NCBI GenBank assembly: GCA_943788825.1
Contig: CALSRT010000012.1
Span: 1-64,000, forward strand
Reading direction: 5' to 3'
Source: UBA4582 sp002389265
GTDB lineage: Bacteria; Pseudomonadota; Gammaproteobacteria; Pseudomonadales; Azotimanducaceae
Length of the DNA stretch: 64,000 nucleotides
Shown here: positions 9,300 to 17,177 of the stretch, in pieces
Numbering within the stretch: the first letter of the stretch is position 1
How the letters are laid out: each line of letters starts with the position of its first letter
The notes under the pieces: model-generated
What the model saw: the letters and a program-made list of their open reading frames with translations, nothing else
The model's database searches: none
What the model was told of the DNA's origin: nothing
Translations under genes and position numbers: made by a program

Positions 9300-10491
9300 A
9301 TGCCGCATCGCCGCCTGGTTTGTCTGTCAGTACTGTTTGGGTTTTCTGTCCTCGCGAGCGTGTCGACAACCGCTGCTGACGATATGTCCGTGACTGACAA
9401 AGTGATGAATGAGAGGGTTAATGAGCGGATGAATGACGGGCTGCATGCAGATATGGTCCAGATCGGCGACCAACTGTTGTTGATCTTGCCGAGCTTGCAC
9501 GCTGATTCTGTGGACCGCGAAGCCCTGCGTCAGAACATGCTACGCCTGGCGCAATTACTCGATCAGGCTCAACCACATTTGCAACAGGCGCCCGGGGACT
9601 ATAGCAGCACCTATCAGCAGCCCTATGACATGTTGCGTGAAAGTCTGGCCCAGGCGGTAGAGATGACTGACGTCGCTAATCTGAAGTTTGTGAAGTCCAG
9701 TCTGACTGAAACCTTTGAGCTCTGTGCTGCCTGCCACACGCAGGACAAGCAATCCCGCCGGATTCTCGGAATCAGTAAAATCAAGTCGTTAGATGAGTTT
9801 TTAGCGGGTGAATACAGCTATCTCACTCGAGACTACGATTCTGCACTAGTGTCTTTTGCTAATGTGCTGGACGATAAAAACAGTAGTCCTGACGATAGGT
9901 CAAAGGCGCTTGACAGGATTTTGATTATCGAAGTTGAGGTGAAGGCGGATTTAAATGCGGGTATTCAGCAGCTTGAACTCTTGCGCGGTTTGGGTAAAGG
10001 CAATGCTGCCGAACTCACACAGTTGGGCGACTGGATTGAAGTATTGCGGCAGGTGCAGTTGGCGCCGAAATCGGCCTCACCACAACATAAGAAAGCATTC
10101 TTGAGTTGGACACATTTTTACGTCTGCGCTGGCCGACGATCCAGGCTGGTCTGACCTGGCATGGCCAGACTGCCTATTGGATGGTGATTCGTGGTGAGCT
10201 AAATCGATTGCTGAGGAGCGCCACCGACACCGCGGAAATGCCGCGGCTATATTACTGGCTTGCGGTTAGCGATCGGTCATTGAATTATCAATTTTTTGAT
10301 TCATTGTCCCGGCGCTACCTCGAACAATGCGTTGAGCAATATCCCGCTCATGCCTATGGGCAAAAATGCCTGGCGGAGTACGAGACGCTAGTGACGACCT
10401 CATTCTCAGGCTCCGCCGGCACCTTCGTGCCCGTGCAAATTCAGCAGCGGTTGGACCCATGCGCCACCGCGTCAAGGGCGTGCAACGCTAG
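9300..10491 (+). pseudogene. Secreted CXXCH (c-type heme) repeat-rich protein, broken by two apparent frameshifts
   Basis: A signal peptide opens the frame at the ATG at 9300 (MPHRRLVCLSVLFGF, then ASVSTTAADD). CAACH, a covalent heme-binding motif, lies near residue 145, followed by helical TPR-like sequence. The frame stops at 10156 after an out-of-character tail, but the protein clearly continues from about 10100 in another frame (ELDTFLRLRWPTIQAG), through repeat-like helices to QQRLD near 10455. A second shift there gives MRHRVKGVQR and a stop at 10489-10491. Repaired, it would be roughly 395 residues of periplasmic, heme-binding protein. I cannot name the family. The frameshifts may be real decay or sequence errors. 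Confidence 0.65.
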
Positions 10492-10538
10492 TTCTGCGGT
10501 GCCCTTGATGGCGGTTGTTGCAGGCGGCGACCGAATGC

Positions 10539-12089
10539 TTAGGGTCGATAGGAAAACCGAGTCGAGCCTGTACTGACTGTGCCAGCCACGAGCTTGGCCC
10601 AACGACAGAGATGTAGGCGCGTATCTCGTGGGTCAATGATCTCCTCAATTTCAAAATATTCTGCAGAACGGAACGGTGAACGCAGTCGATTGAGACGCTG
10701 TTTGATATCAGCTAAGTGGGCGTCGTAATCACTGACCTCGGCAAGTTCAGCTTTGTAAGCAACCTCAATACCGCCTTCGATGGGCAGCGAACCCCAGTCG
10801 CCAGAGGGCCAGGCGATTCGAAAGTGATGCTTGCCAGGTTTCTTGTTCGATGCACCCGCAACACCGAATGCCTTGCGTACCACAACACTGCAGAAGGGTA
10901 CCGTGGTCTGGCCGAGCGCAGCCAGCGCTTGTGAGCCGAAACGAATGGTGGCACTTTCTTCTGATTCTTTGCCGATCAAAAATCCGGGGCAGTCAATCAG
11001 ATGGATTAAAGGCAGGTGGAAGGTTGAGGCCAAGTCACAGTGTCGAACCAGCTTGCGACAGGCATCGGCTGTCCAGGCACCGCCATAGATCATGGCATCT
11101 TCGGCAAATACCGCGACGGGAATACCATTGAGTCGTGCTAGCCCGCAGATGATGGACTTGCCCCATTGCTTACCAATCTCAAAGAACGAATCCTCATCGA
11201 ACACGCTATTGATGATCTTGCGCATTTTGTAGACCTTTCGTGGGTCTCTCGGAATGATGTTCATAAGTTGTTCGTCGCGACGATCGACGGGATCATCACA
11301 AGCCGCCCTGGGTGGTAATTCATCGACGTTAGCGGGCAGGTAGGACAGAAAGCGTCTAGCCATGGCAAAGGCCTGAGCTTCTGAGTCGGCTTCGTCGTCA
11401 ATCGCGCCGTTGCGGGTATGGATTCGACTCGACCCTAATTCTTCCTTACTGACATCCCCAAGACTGGCCCAGTCCACGAGGGCCGGCCCGGCAATCATCA
11501 TTTGCGCCGTGTCTTTGACGATCACGGAGTAATGAGAAGTCGTGACTCTTGCTGCGCCGATACCGGCGACAGATCCGAGGGCGAGAGACACGGATGGTGC
11601 CACGCCCAAGTGGCCGACAATGGTGTCCCAGCCAGCGATTTGGGGTATGTAAGTTCGCCCGGCGGTTTCAATGGTCTTCACCGAGCCACCGCCTCCCATA
11701 CCATCTACGAGCCGGATGTGGGGTAAACCCAGTTCCAGCGCCAGTCCTTCCGCTTGCATACGCTTGGCGCCGATAGAGGCATCGGCAGATCCGCCGCGAA
11801 CGGTAAAGTCGTCGCCGGAGATCATCACCGCTCGACCATCGATCTCGGCCGTGCCAAAGACATAATTAGAGGGTGTGAAGCTCACTAGATTGCCGTCGGT
11901 ATCGTATTGCCCGACGCCGGCGAGTTTGCCCACTTCATGAAAACTGCCCGGGTCAACAATAGCGTCAACCCGCTCTCGAATCGTCAGTTTGCCAAACTCA
12001 TGTTGACGAGCGACCTTGTCCACGCCGCCCATGGCTTCTGCGAGAGTCCCGCGATGATGAAGTTCGTCAATCTCTTTATCCCAGCTCAT
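10539..12089 (-). CDS. Acyl-CoA carboxylase carboxyltransferase (beta) subunit
   Basis: The 516 residues match the length of propionyl/methylcrotonyl/geranyl-type carboxyltransferase subunits. The N-terminus (RQHEFGKLTIRERVDAIVDPGSF) is the family hallmark, and the two crotonase-fold halves include the GGGSVKTIETAGRTYIP and DCPGFLIGKESEE stretches. It transfers carboxylate from carboxybiotin to an acyl-CoA. The partner biotin carboxylase/carrier alpha subunit is not in this window, so the substrate cannot be assigned. The ATG is at 12087-12089. Its promoter region contains a duplicated 14-bp AT-rich element. It converges on the broken heme protein, with 47 nt between the stop codons after repair. 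Confidence 0.9.
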   Translation of the reverse strand: MSWDKEIDELHHRGTLAEAMGGVDKVARQHEFGKLTIRERVDAIVDPGSFHEVGKLAGVGQYDTDGNLVSFTPSNYVFGTAEIDGRAVMISGDDFTVRGGSADASIGAKRMQAEGLALELGLPHIRLVDGMGGGGSVKTIETAGRTYIPQIAGWDTIVGHLGVAPSVSLALGSVAGIGAARVTTSHYSVIVKDTAQMMIAGPALVDWASLGDVSKEELGSSRIHTRNGAIDDEADSEAQAFAMARRFLSYLPANVDELPPRAACDDPVDRRDEQLMNIIPRDPRKVYKMRKIINSVFDEDSFFEIGKQWGKSIICGLARLNGIPVAVFAEDAMIYGGAWTADACRKLVRHCDLASTFHLPLIHLIDCPGFLIGKESEESATIRFGSQALAALGQTTVPFCSVVVRKAFGVAGASNKKPGKHHFRIAWPSGDWGSLPIEGGIEVAYKAELAEVSDYDAHLADIKQRLNRLRSPFRSAEYFEIEEIIDPRDTRLHLCRWAKLVAGTVSTGSTRFSYRP

Positions 12090-12103
12090 CGTTGTCTGCC
12101 CTG

Positions 12104-12131
12104 TATTATGTAATTTGTATTATGTAATTTG
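12104..12131. repeat. Duplicated 14-bp AT-rich element upstream of the carboxyltransferase gene
   Basis: TATTATGTAATTTG occurs twice in direct succession, with a partial third copy after it. Read on the minus strand, each copy contains CATAAT, close to a sigma-70 -10 box, directly upstream of the carboxyltransferase start. The duplication may duplicate part of its promoter (inference). Confidence 0.6.
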
Positions 12132-12308
12132 TATTGTGCGTAATGCGTTTTTGGTGATGTGTGGATTGATCTAAGATTGCACTCTGTTACCGCATACTAG
12201 CAAGGATTTTGGGTGCTGTGCGCAGCAATTGCATTGGGTTTTTTGTGGGGATGAGGTGCGGAAATTTGTTAGACTCTCAGGTTCAATTGCGGCAGACAGG
12301 ACAATGCA

Positions 12309-12989
12309 GTGAAAGAATACCGACAACACCGATTTACCGCGCCTAAAGGTGCGACACAGATACTCTTGGTCCGCCATGGCGAATCTCGTGCTGCGAGCCT
12401 GGAAAATCCTTTTCCACTCGTCGCGGGACAAGGTGATCCTGAACTCGCGATCGCCGGGCGAGAGCAGGCAGAGCGAGTTGGCGAAAGACTGCGGCATTTA
12501 CCCATAGACGCTATTTACGTCACCAATTTGACCCGCACCCACGAGACCGCAGCGCCCCTGGCCGGGCATCTTGGACTTGAACCCATCGAGGAACCTGATC
12601 TGCGAGAGGTTCACCTGGGTGATTGGGAAGGGGGCTTATTGCGGATCAAGGCCTTTGATAATGATCCGATTTACCAGCAGATGCAGGCCGAGCAACGCTG
12701 GGATGCGATTCCCGGTGCAGAGTCCAGAGCGCAGATTCATGCCCGGGTCGAAAGGGCTTTGAACAAGATCGCGGCAAGCCATCCAGATCAGCTGATCGTT
12801 GCCGTTGTGCATGGTGGCATTGTCGGGCATATCTTGTCCCATGCCTCAGGCTCAGCCCATTTTGCGTTTAACGGTTGTGATAATGGCTCTATTAGTCAGA
12901 TAGTGATGGTTGAAGGCAAGTTGATCGTTCGAGGATTTAATGACACATCGCACCTTTTGGAGACGACACTGAATGCCCTGCCAACCTAG
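12309..12989 (+). CDS. Histidine phosphatase family protein
   Basis: The 226-residue protein belongs to the phosphoglycerate-mutase-like branch. LLVRHGES near residue 20 is the phosphohistidine RHG motif, LTRTHETAAPL is the second conserved element, and VVHGGIVGHIL near residue 165 supplies the second catalytic His. It should hydrolyse a phosphoester through a phosphohistidine; the substrate is not evident. The start is a GTG with AGGA nearby. It lies alone between the carboxyltransferase and a convergent CBS-domain gene, with the stop codons 17 nt apart. Confidence 0.9.
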   Translation: MKEYRQHRFTAPKGATQILLVRHGESRAASLENPFPLVAGQGDPELAIAGREQAERVGERLRHLPIDAIYVTNLTRTHETAAPLAGHLGLEPIEEPDLREVHLGDWEGGLLRIKAFDNDPIYQQMQAEQRWDAIPGAESRAQIHARVERALNKIAASHPDQLIVAVVHGGIVGHILSHASGSAHFAFNGCDNGSISQIVMVEGKLIVRGFNDTSHLLETTLNALPT

Positions 12990-13006
12990 ACTGGGGATAA
13001 CATCGG

Positions 13007-13408
13007 TCAATTGAAATCCTTGATGGCGCCGAGAATTTGGCGACAGGTGAGTTGACCGACAAGTTTACCGTCAACGACGATCGGTCGACGTCGATGTTTA
13101 TGATCTAGCATGGATGCTGCGACCGAGACGATGTCATCGGTGGGGTGATTGACCTCAACATCCAGGGTCATAATATCTTTTACCAACGCCCCGCCAGGAT
13201 CAGCACCATTGTAAACCGAGGTGACCAGCGCTCGTAAACAATCGAGTTCTGAGAGCATGCCCACTAGGTTATTGTTTGCGTCGATGACCACGACGCCAGA
13301 GACTTTATTTTCTAAAATCTTTCTGGAAGCGTCATAGATATTCATATCCGCCATCACGGTGATGGGCTTGTGCTGCATGTATTGACTCACCTCGACTGAT
13401 TTTGGCAT
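13007..13408 (-). CDS. CBS-domain protein (two CBS motifs)
   Basis: The 133 residues form a tandem CBS pair: motif one spans about residues 10-60 (ITVMADMNIYDASRKILENKVSGVVVID) and motif two about 75-128 (DIMTLDVEVNHPTDDIVSVAASMLDHKHRRRPIVVD) when read as overlapping segments. Such stand-alone pairs bind adenine nucleotides and regulate partner proteins, but the partner is not visible here. A GAGG element lies just upstream of the ATG. There is no other domain and no membrane segment. Confidence 0.88.
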   Translation of the reverse strand: MPKSVEVSQYMQHKPITVMADMNIYDASRKILENKVSGVVVIDANNNLVGMLSELDCLRALVTSVYNGADPGGALVKDIMTLDVEVNHPTDDIVSVAASMLDHKHRRRPIVVDGKLVGQLTCRQILGAIKDFN

Positions 13409-13545
13409 AACGCTTCCTCTTTGAGTTGATAGATATAGCAGGTCACGCTGCTACATTAGCGCATTATTCCTAGCAGCGGCAAAGACAATGTAGCGCGTAG
13501 TCGACAAAATTTACGTATGATTAGCATTTTGGCAGGAGCCTCAGG

Positions 13546-14094
13546 ATGCGGATGAAAATGTTGATGAGACTGTCTATGGCATTCGTGCTGGCGGGCATGA
13601 ATGCCACAGTGTCTGCCGCGACTGAGACAGAGCAGGTTTTGGCCTCATTGCAGGGCTACGAATGGCAGCTAGACCGGGGAAGGCTAGCAGGACTGCCCGC
13701 AGACAGTTGGCGAACGATGCTTGATATCGCTCAGGATACGGATCAATTGGACTATATCAGAGCGCGAGCGGCGGCGTCGCTGACCGCGTTCCCGAATGAC
13801 GATGTTTGGCGGTTTTTTATCCAAAGTACGCAGGATTCAACAGCGGTAGTGTCCCGTCGGCGCGGCGTGGATGGTTTGTGTGCTGCGTTTCATGAAAGTC
13901 GCAAGTCTGCCTTGGAAGCCGTGCTGGTGCCGTTGCTAGGTGAAGCCGACACCCATTTGCGAGTTCAAACAGCGGCGTGTCTGCAGCGGCTAGATACGGA
14001 GACTAGTCGTGAGGTGTTGGCGGTTTATCGAGCGGCGATTACCCAGGACTGGGAAGCGCGAGCTGTGAGCATTGACCGCAGGCATGCCAAATGA
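13546..14094 (+). CDS. Small secreted HEAT-like hypothetical protein
   Basis: The 182-residue product opens with a signal peptide (about residues 1-25, ending VSAA). The rest is alpha-helical with HEAT-like periodicity, as in YIRARAAASLTAFPND, VVSRRRGVDGL and THLRVQTAACLQRL. It may be a periplasmic scaffold protein. The ATG has AGGAG upstream. Its last codons overlap the following PhyH dioxygenase gene by 4 nt (ATGA), so translation is coupled. I do not recognise the family. Confidence 0.75.
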   Translation: MRMKMLMRLSMAFVLAGMNATVSAATETEQVLASLQGYEWQLDRGRLAGLPADSWRTMLDIAQDTDQLDYIRARAAASLTAFPNDDVWRFFIQSTQDSTAVVSRRRGVDGLCAAFHESRKSALEAVLVPLLGEADTHLRVQTAACLQRLDTETSREVLAVYRAAITQDWEARAVSIDRRHAK

Positions 14095-14876
14095 GCAGCT
14101 TGAGCCCAACTGGCATGAATGGGCTGACTCCTCAGGAGTTGGAAATATTTCGTCGCGATGGCTACCTGGTTCGTCGAGGGCTGACAGATGCCGCGACCTG
14201 TGATGCCATCGCTGAGATGGCGCGAACCCATCTCGAAGTCAATCTAGCGCCCATCGAGTATGAGGTGGACGTGCAGTATCCTGGCGCGCCTAAGTCGAAA
14301 GATGCGCCCGGAGGAGACACTTGCCGGCGTCTTTTGCATGCCTATTCCCGTGCCGATGTTATTCGTGACTGGGCGGTCAGCGAAGGCGTTAAACAATCAC
14401 TGCAGGCGCTGTTGAACTCACCGGATAACGTTTTATCTCAGTGCCATCATAACTGCATCATGACCAAGCAACCGGGCTATAGCAGTGCCACTCTGTGGCA
14501 TCAGGATAATCGCTACTGGGCCTTTGATGAGCGAAATTTGATCAGTGTTTGGTTGGCGGTGGGTGACGAGACGACCGACAATGGTTGTCTTAGGGTGATT
14601 CCCGGTACCCATACGCTGGATTTTGAACCCGGTCGATTTGATGCGGCGTTGTTTCTGCGACCAGACCTGGCGGAAAATAGGGCCTTGATTGCGCGAGCCA
14701 AGCCGGTGCCGCTCGAGAAGGGCGATGTGTTGTTTTTTCACAGCAAGTTATTTCATGCGGCGGGCAGAAATCGTAGCGCAGAAACGAAGTTTTCACTGGT
14801 GTTTACCTACCATGCGGCCAGTAACCATCCTATAGAAGGCACGCGATCGGCTCAGTTTCCAGGAATCCCGCTCTAA
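14091..14876 (+). CDS. Phytanoyl-CoA dioxygenase (PhyH) family protein
   Basis: This is a 261-residue Fe(II)/2-oxoglutarate-dependent oxygenase. LWHQDNRYW contains the HxD iron ligands, FHAAGRNRSAETKFSLVFTYH holds the distal His and the Arg that binds 2-oxoglutarate (FHAAGRN, then R), and VIPGTHTLDFEPG is a conserved PhyH loop. It should hydroxylate an organic substrate, possibly an acyl chain or small metabolite. It starts inside the stop of the upstream secreted protein. Its 3' end nearly touches the convergent oxyR gene, 6 nt away. Confidence 0.9.
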   Translation: MSSLSPTGMNGLTPQELEIFRRDGYLVRRGLTDAATCDAIAEMARTHLEVNLAPIEYEVDVQYPGAPKSKDAPGGDTCRRLLHAYSRADVIRDWAVSEGVKQSLQALLNSPDNVLSQCHHNCIMTKQPGYSSATLWHQDNRYWAFDERNLISVWLAVGDETTDNGCLRVIPGTHTLDFEPGRFDAALFLRPDLAENRALIARAKPVPLEKGDVLFFHSKLFHAAGRNRSAETKFSLVFTYHAASNHPIEGTRSAQFPGIPL

Positions 14877-14882
14877 GGACGT

Positions 14883-15785
14883 TTAGGCTTCGAGTTTAGG
14901 CTCGCCCAGTAAGGCCATCATGCCGAGCAGCAGGTCTTCTCGAGACGTGCCCTTGCGCCAGGCAAAGCCGATGTCTCGATAGAAACGTTCAGTGGGCAAA
15001 CGCTCGGTAGCGATCTGAGTACCTTGCAGTACGCCAGCCTGAATCACCATATCAGGGATCAGCGTGACACCCAGATCGTTATCAACCATTTGCAACAACA
15101 TTTGCAAACTGTTGGCGCCAAATGTGTGAATCTTTTTCTGGTTCTTTAGTCGGCAGCCTGCCAGCGCATGATCACGTAAGCAGTGGCCGTCATCCAGTAG
15201 CAGCAGACTCTCATCCGGCAGTGCATCAAAGTCATAGTCCGAATGATCCAGTAGACGGGTTTTTCGATGGTATGCCAGATGCATGCCCTCGCGATAGATG
15301 ACCTGGGTTTGAATTTGTCCCGCGTCGTAGGGGAGTGCTAGCAGCGCCAAGTCGAGCTTGTTGTCGAACAACTCCTGAATCAAGTTGGCGGTGGTGTCCT
15401 CGCGAATATAGAGTTTTAGTGTCTCGAACTGCTGACCGATCGCCATGACATATTGGCTGATGAGGTAGGGCGCAATGGTGGGGATAACACCGAGTCGGAC
15501 GGGTAGCGACGTGGGATCAGACAGGGAGCGCGCATTGTCCACCAGGTCTTGAGTTTTGAGAATGATGTCGCGGCTGCGCTCAGCGATCTGTTTGCCGAGT
15601 TCGGTGAAGGCCACGGACTTATTCGTGCGTTCCACCAGCGTGACACCCAGCGAAGACTCCAGTTCCTTGATGCCGGTGCTCAGGGTTGATTGGGTGACGT
15701 TGACCTGTTTTGCCGCATTACCGAAATGTTGAGTCTCTTGCAAAGCAACCAAATACTGGAGTTGTCGAATCGGTGGTAAGTGCAT
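14883..15785 (-). CDS. oxyR: OxyR, LysR-type hydrogen peroxide sensor and regulator
   Basis: The 300 residues have an N-terminal winged-helix domain (residues 1-60, with QVNVTQSTLSTGIKELE as the recognition region) and a LysR substrate domain. Cys202 and Cys211 lie in LDDGHCLRDHALAGC, the same 9-residue spacing as Cys199 and Cys208 of E. coli OxyR, which form the regulatory disulfide. This motif makes OxyR rather than a generic LysR protein the best call. It is divergent from a peroxiredoxin-glutaredoxin gene that it probably activates, an arrangement known in other gammaproteobacteria. Confidence 0.93.
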   Translation of the reverse strand: MHLPPIRQLQYLVALQETQHFGNAAKQVNVTQSTLSTGIKELESSLGVTLVERTNKSVAFTELGKQIAERSRDIILKTQDLVDNARSLSDPTSLPVRLGVIPTIAPYLISQYVMAIGQQFETLKLYIREDTTANLIQELFDNKLDLALLALPYDAGQIQTQVIYREGMHLAYHRKTRLLDHSDYDFDALPDESLLLLDDGHCLRDHALAGCRLKNQKKIHTFGANSLQMLLQMVDNDLGVTLIPDMVIQAGVLQGTQIATERLPTERFYRDIGFAWRKGTSREDLLLGMMALLGEPKLEA

Positions 15786-15968
15786 GGGTCGCCCTCTTGG
15801 TCTCGTGTTGGTTGAGTTTATCCAATAACAGGTAATCGATCAAATAAAACGATCGAAACAAGAAAAACAATTTATTTTATGTATCGTAAAGATCTGGCTA
15901 GTATGGCTGTCATTGCGCTGAAGCGTGCAACTAACCCCCTAACTAATAGACTCGATGCGAGGCAAATG
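15786..15968. promoter_or_regulatory. Divergent oxyR / peroxiredoxin promoter region
   Basis: The 183-bp divergent intergenic region is AT-rich. On the minus strand, TTGATC and TAAACT separated by 17 nt are a plausible oxyR promoter. On the plus strand, TTTATG (15876) and TAGTAT (15899), also 17 nt apart, may serve the peroxiredoxin gene. Between them, the stretch near 15836-15857 contains two near-symmetrical GATC-centred half-sites around AAATAAAA and is a candidate OxyR operator. No site matches the E. coli OxyR consensus well, so this is a guess from context. Confidence 0.35.
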
Positions 15969-16715
15969 ATGATGAATACCCTTAACGATAGAGAAGGGCA
16001 AGCCGTACCCAATGTGACTTTTCGAACTCGCGATGACGCCGGCTGGCAGGATGTAACCACCCAGGCGCTGTTCGAAGGCAAAACAGTGGTGGTGTTTTCC
16101 CTGCCCGGTGCTTTCACGCCCACTTGTTCAGCCACTCACCTGCCTCGTTACGAGGAGCTGGCGCCGGTCTTTGCGGCCAATGGTGTGGATGAGATCCTCT
16201 GTGTCAGTGTCAATGATGGCTTCGTGATGCAGGCTTGGCAGCGGGACCAGGGGATCGAAAAGGTCAGGGTAATCCCCGATGGTAACGGTCACTTCACTGC
16301 CGGCATGGGAATGCTAGTTGACAAGGAAGACTTAGGCTTCGGCAAGCGTTCTTGGCGTTATTCGATGCTGGTTAAAAACGGCGTCGTCGACAAAATGTTT
16401 ATCGAGCCTGACCTGCCAGGGGATCCGTTCACGGTATCTGATGCGGATACGATGCTGGCCTATATCAATGCGAGTGCCAAGGCGCCAGAGCCTGTGGCGG
16501 TCATCAGTCGAACGGGTTGTCCGCACTGTCAACGAGCCAAGGACTTACTGACTGCGCGGCAGATTCGGTTCAATGAGATCGTGGTGGGGCGTGATATCGA
16601 TCAGGTGGCCATGCGTGGTCTGACAGGCTCCATGTCGGTGCCTCAGGTGTTCATTGGCGGTCAATTAATCGGAGGTGCTGATCAGCTAACCACCTATCTG
16701 ATGAAGGCCAGTTAG
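15969..16715 (+). CDS. Hybrid peroxiredoxin-glutaredoxin (Prx5-Grx)
   Basis: The 248-residue product has a peroxiredoxin-5 domain with PGAFTPTC (peroxidatic Cys at about residue 53) and a C-terminal glutaredoxin domain with CPHC and VPQVFIGG. It reduces peroxides, with glutathione as electron donor through its own Grx domain. Residues GKRSWRYSMLVKNGVVDKMFIEP match the known hybrid enzymes of Haemophilus and Vibrio (for example GKRSWRYSML). ATGATGATG gives three candidate starts at 15966-15972; the middle one lies 6 nt behind GAGG. It is divergent from oxyR and is followed by a rho-independent terminator, so it is a single-gene transcript. Confidence 0.93.
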   Translation: MMNTLNDREGQAVPNVTFRTRDDAGWQDVTTQALFEGKTVVVFSLPGAFTPTCSATHLPRYEELAPVFAANGVDEILCVSVNDGFVMQAWQRDQGIEKVRVIPDGNGHFTAGMGMLVDKEDLGFGKRSWRYSMLVKNGVVDKMFIEPDLPGDPFTVSDADTMLAYINASAKAPEPVAVISRTGCPHCQRAKDLLTARQIRFNEIVVGRDIDQVAMRGLTGSMSVPQVFIGGQLIGGADQLTTYLMKAS

Positions 16716-16722
16716 AGAATCG

Positions 16723-16753
16723 AAAGCTGGTTCGATCTCGAGCCAGCTTTTTT
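16723..16753 (+). terminator. Rho-independent terminator after the peroxiredoxin gene
   Basis: AAAGCTGG and CCAGCTTT form an 8-bp stem around a 12-nt loop, and the run of T continues to 16753. It begins 8 nt after the stop codon. The layout is a textbook intrinsic terminator. Confidence 0.85.
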
Positions 16754-17177
16754 ATGCATGGTCGCAGAGGAGCGCTGTAGCCCAAAATCAGCGCCTAAAA
16801 CCAGTCTATAAAAATCAGCCTTTCACATTCCGCTCTTTAAAGGCGGCCCTCGAAAATCACCGTTAGATGCCGTTACAGTCAGCTTGAATGCAGGATTTTG
16901 GATCGAATGAGTCGCGCCTTCGTCGCCTGTTAGCCTATGACTGAAGTGAATGATAGAAAAAACGGGGTTGCCGCGATGCGCGACGCTGGATTCTTTATTG
17001 GATCGATAGCAATGACGCTTCAATGAGTCGTTGATTGATCTGCTTGATTAGGCTTCTTTTGGGTTGTTGTAAGCGTTAATTTATCGGTAGAATCAGAGGC
17101 GGAACGTCGCGTCAGCAGCGTTGGAGCGTAGATAAGAGTAGTGTCATAGAGGCCGAAAAATAACACAGGAAAATACT
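16754..17177. promoter_or_regulatory. Long leader/intergenic region before korA with candidate promoter
   Basis: This 424-nt gap holds no convincing gene. A candidate sigma-70 promoter reads TTGTTG (17064-17069), an 18-nt spacer and TAGAAT (17088-17093), about 85 nt ahead of korA. AGGAAA just before 17178 is the korA ribosome binding site. The remaining sequence shows no strong hairpin or known riboswitch that I can recognise. Confidence 0.4.

Noticed and set aside
16754..17177. A riboswitch or small RNA in the korA leader
   Set aside because: No recognisable conserved structure or terminator-like hairpin can be drawn by eye; only a promoter-like motif is supported.
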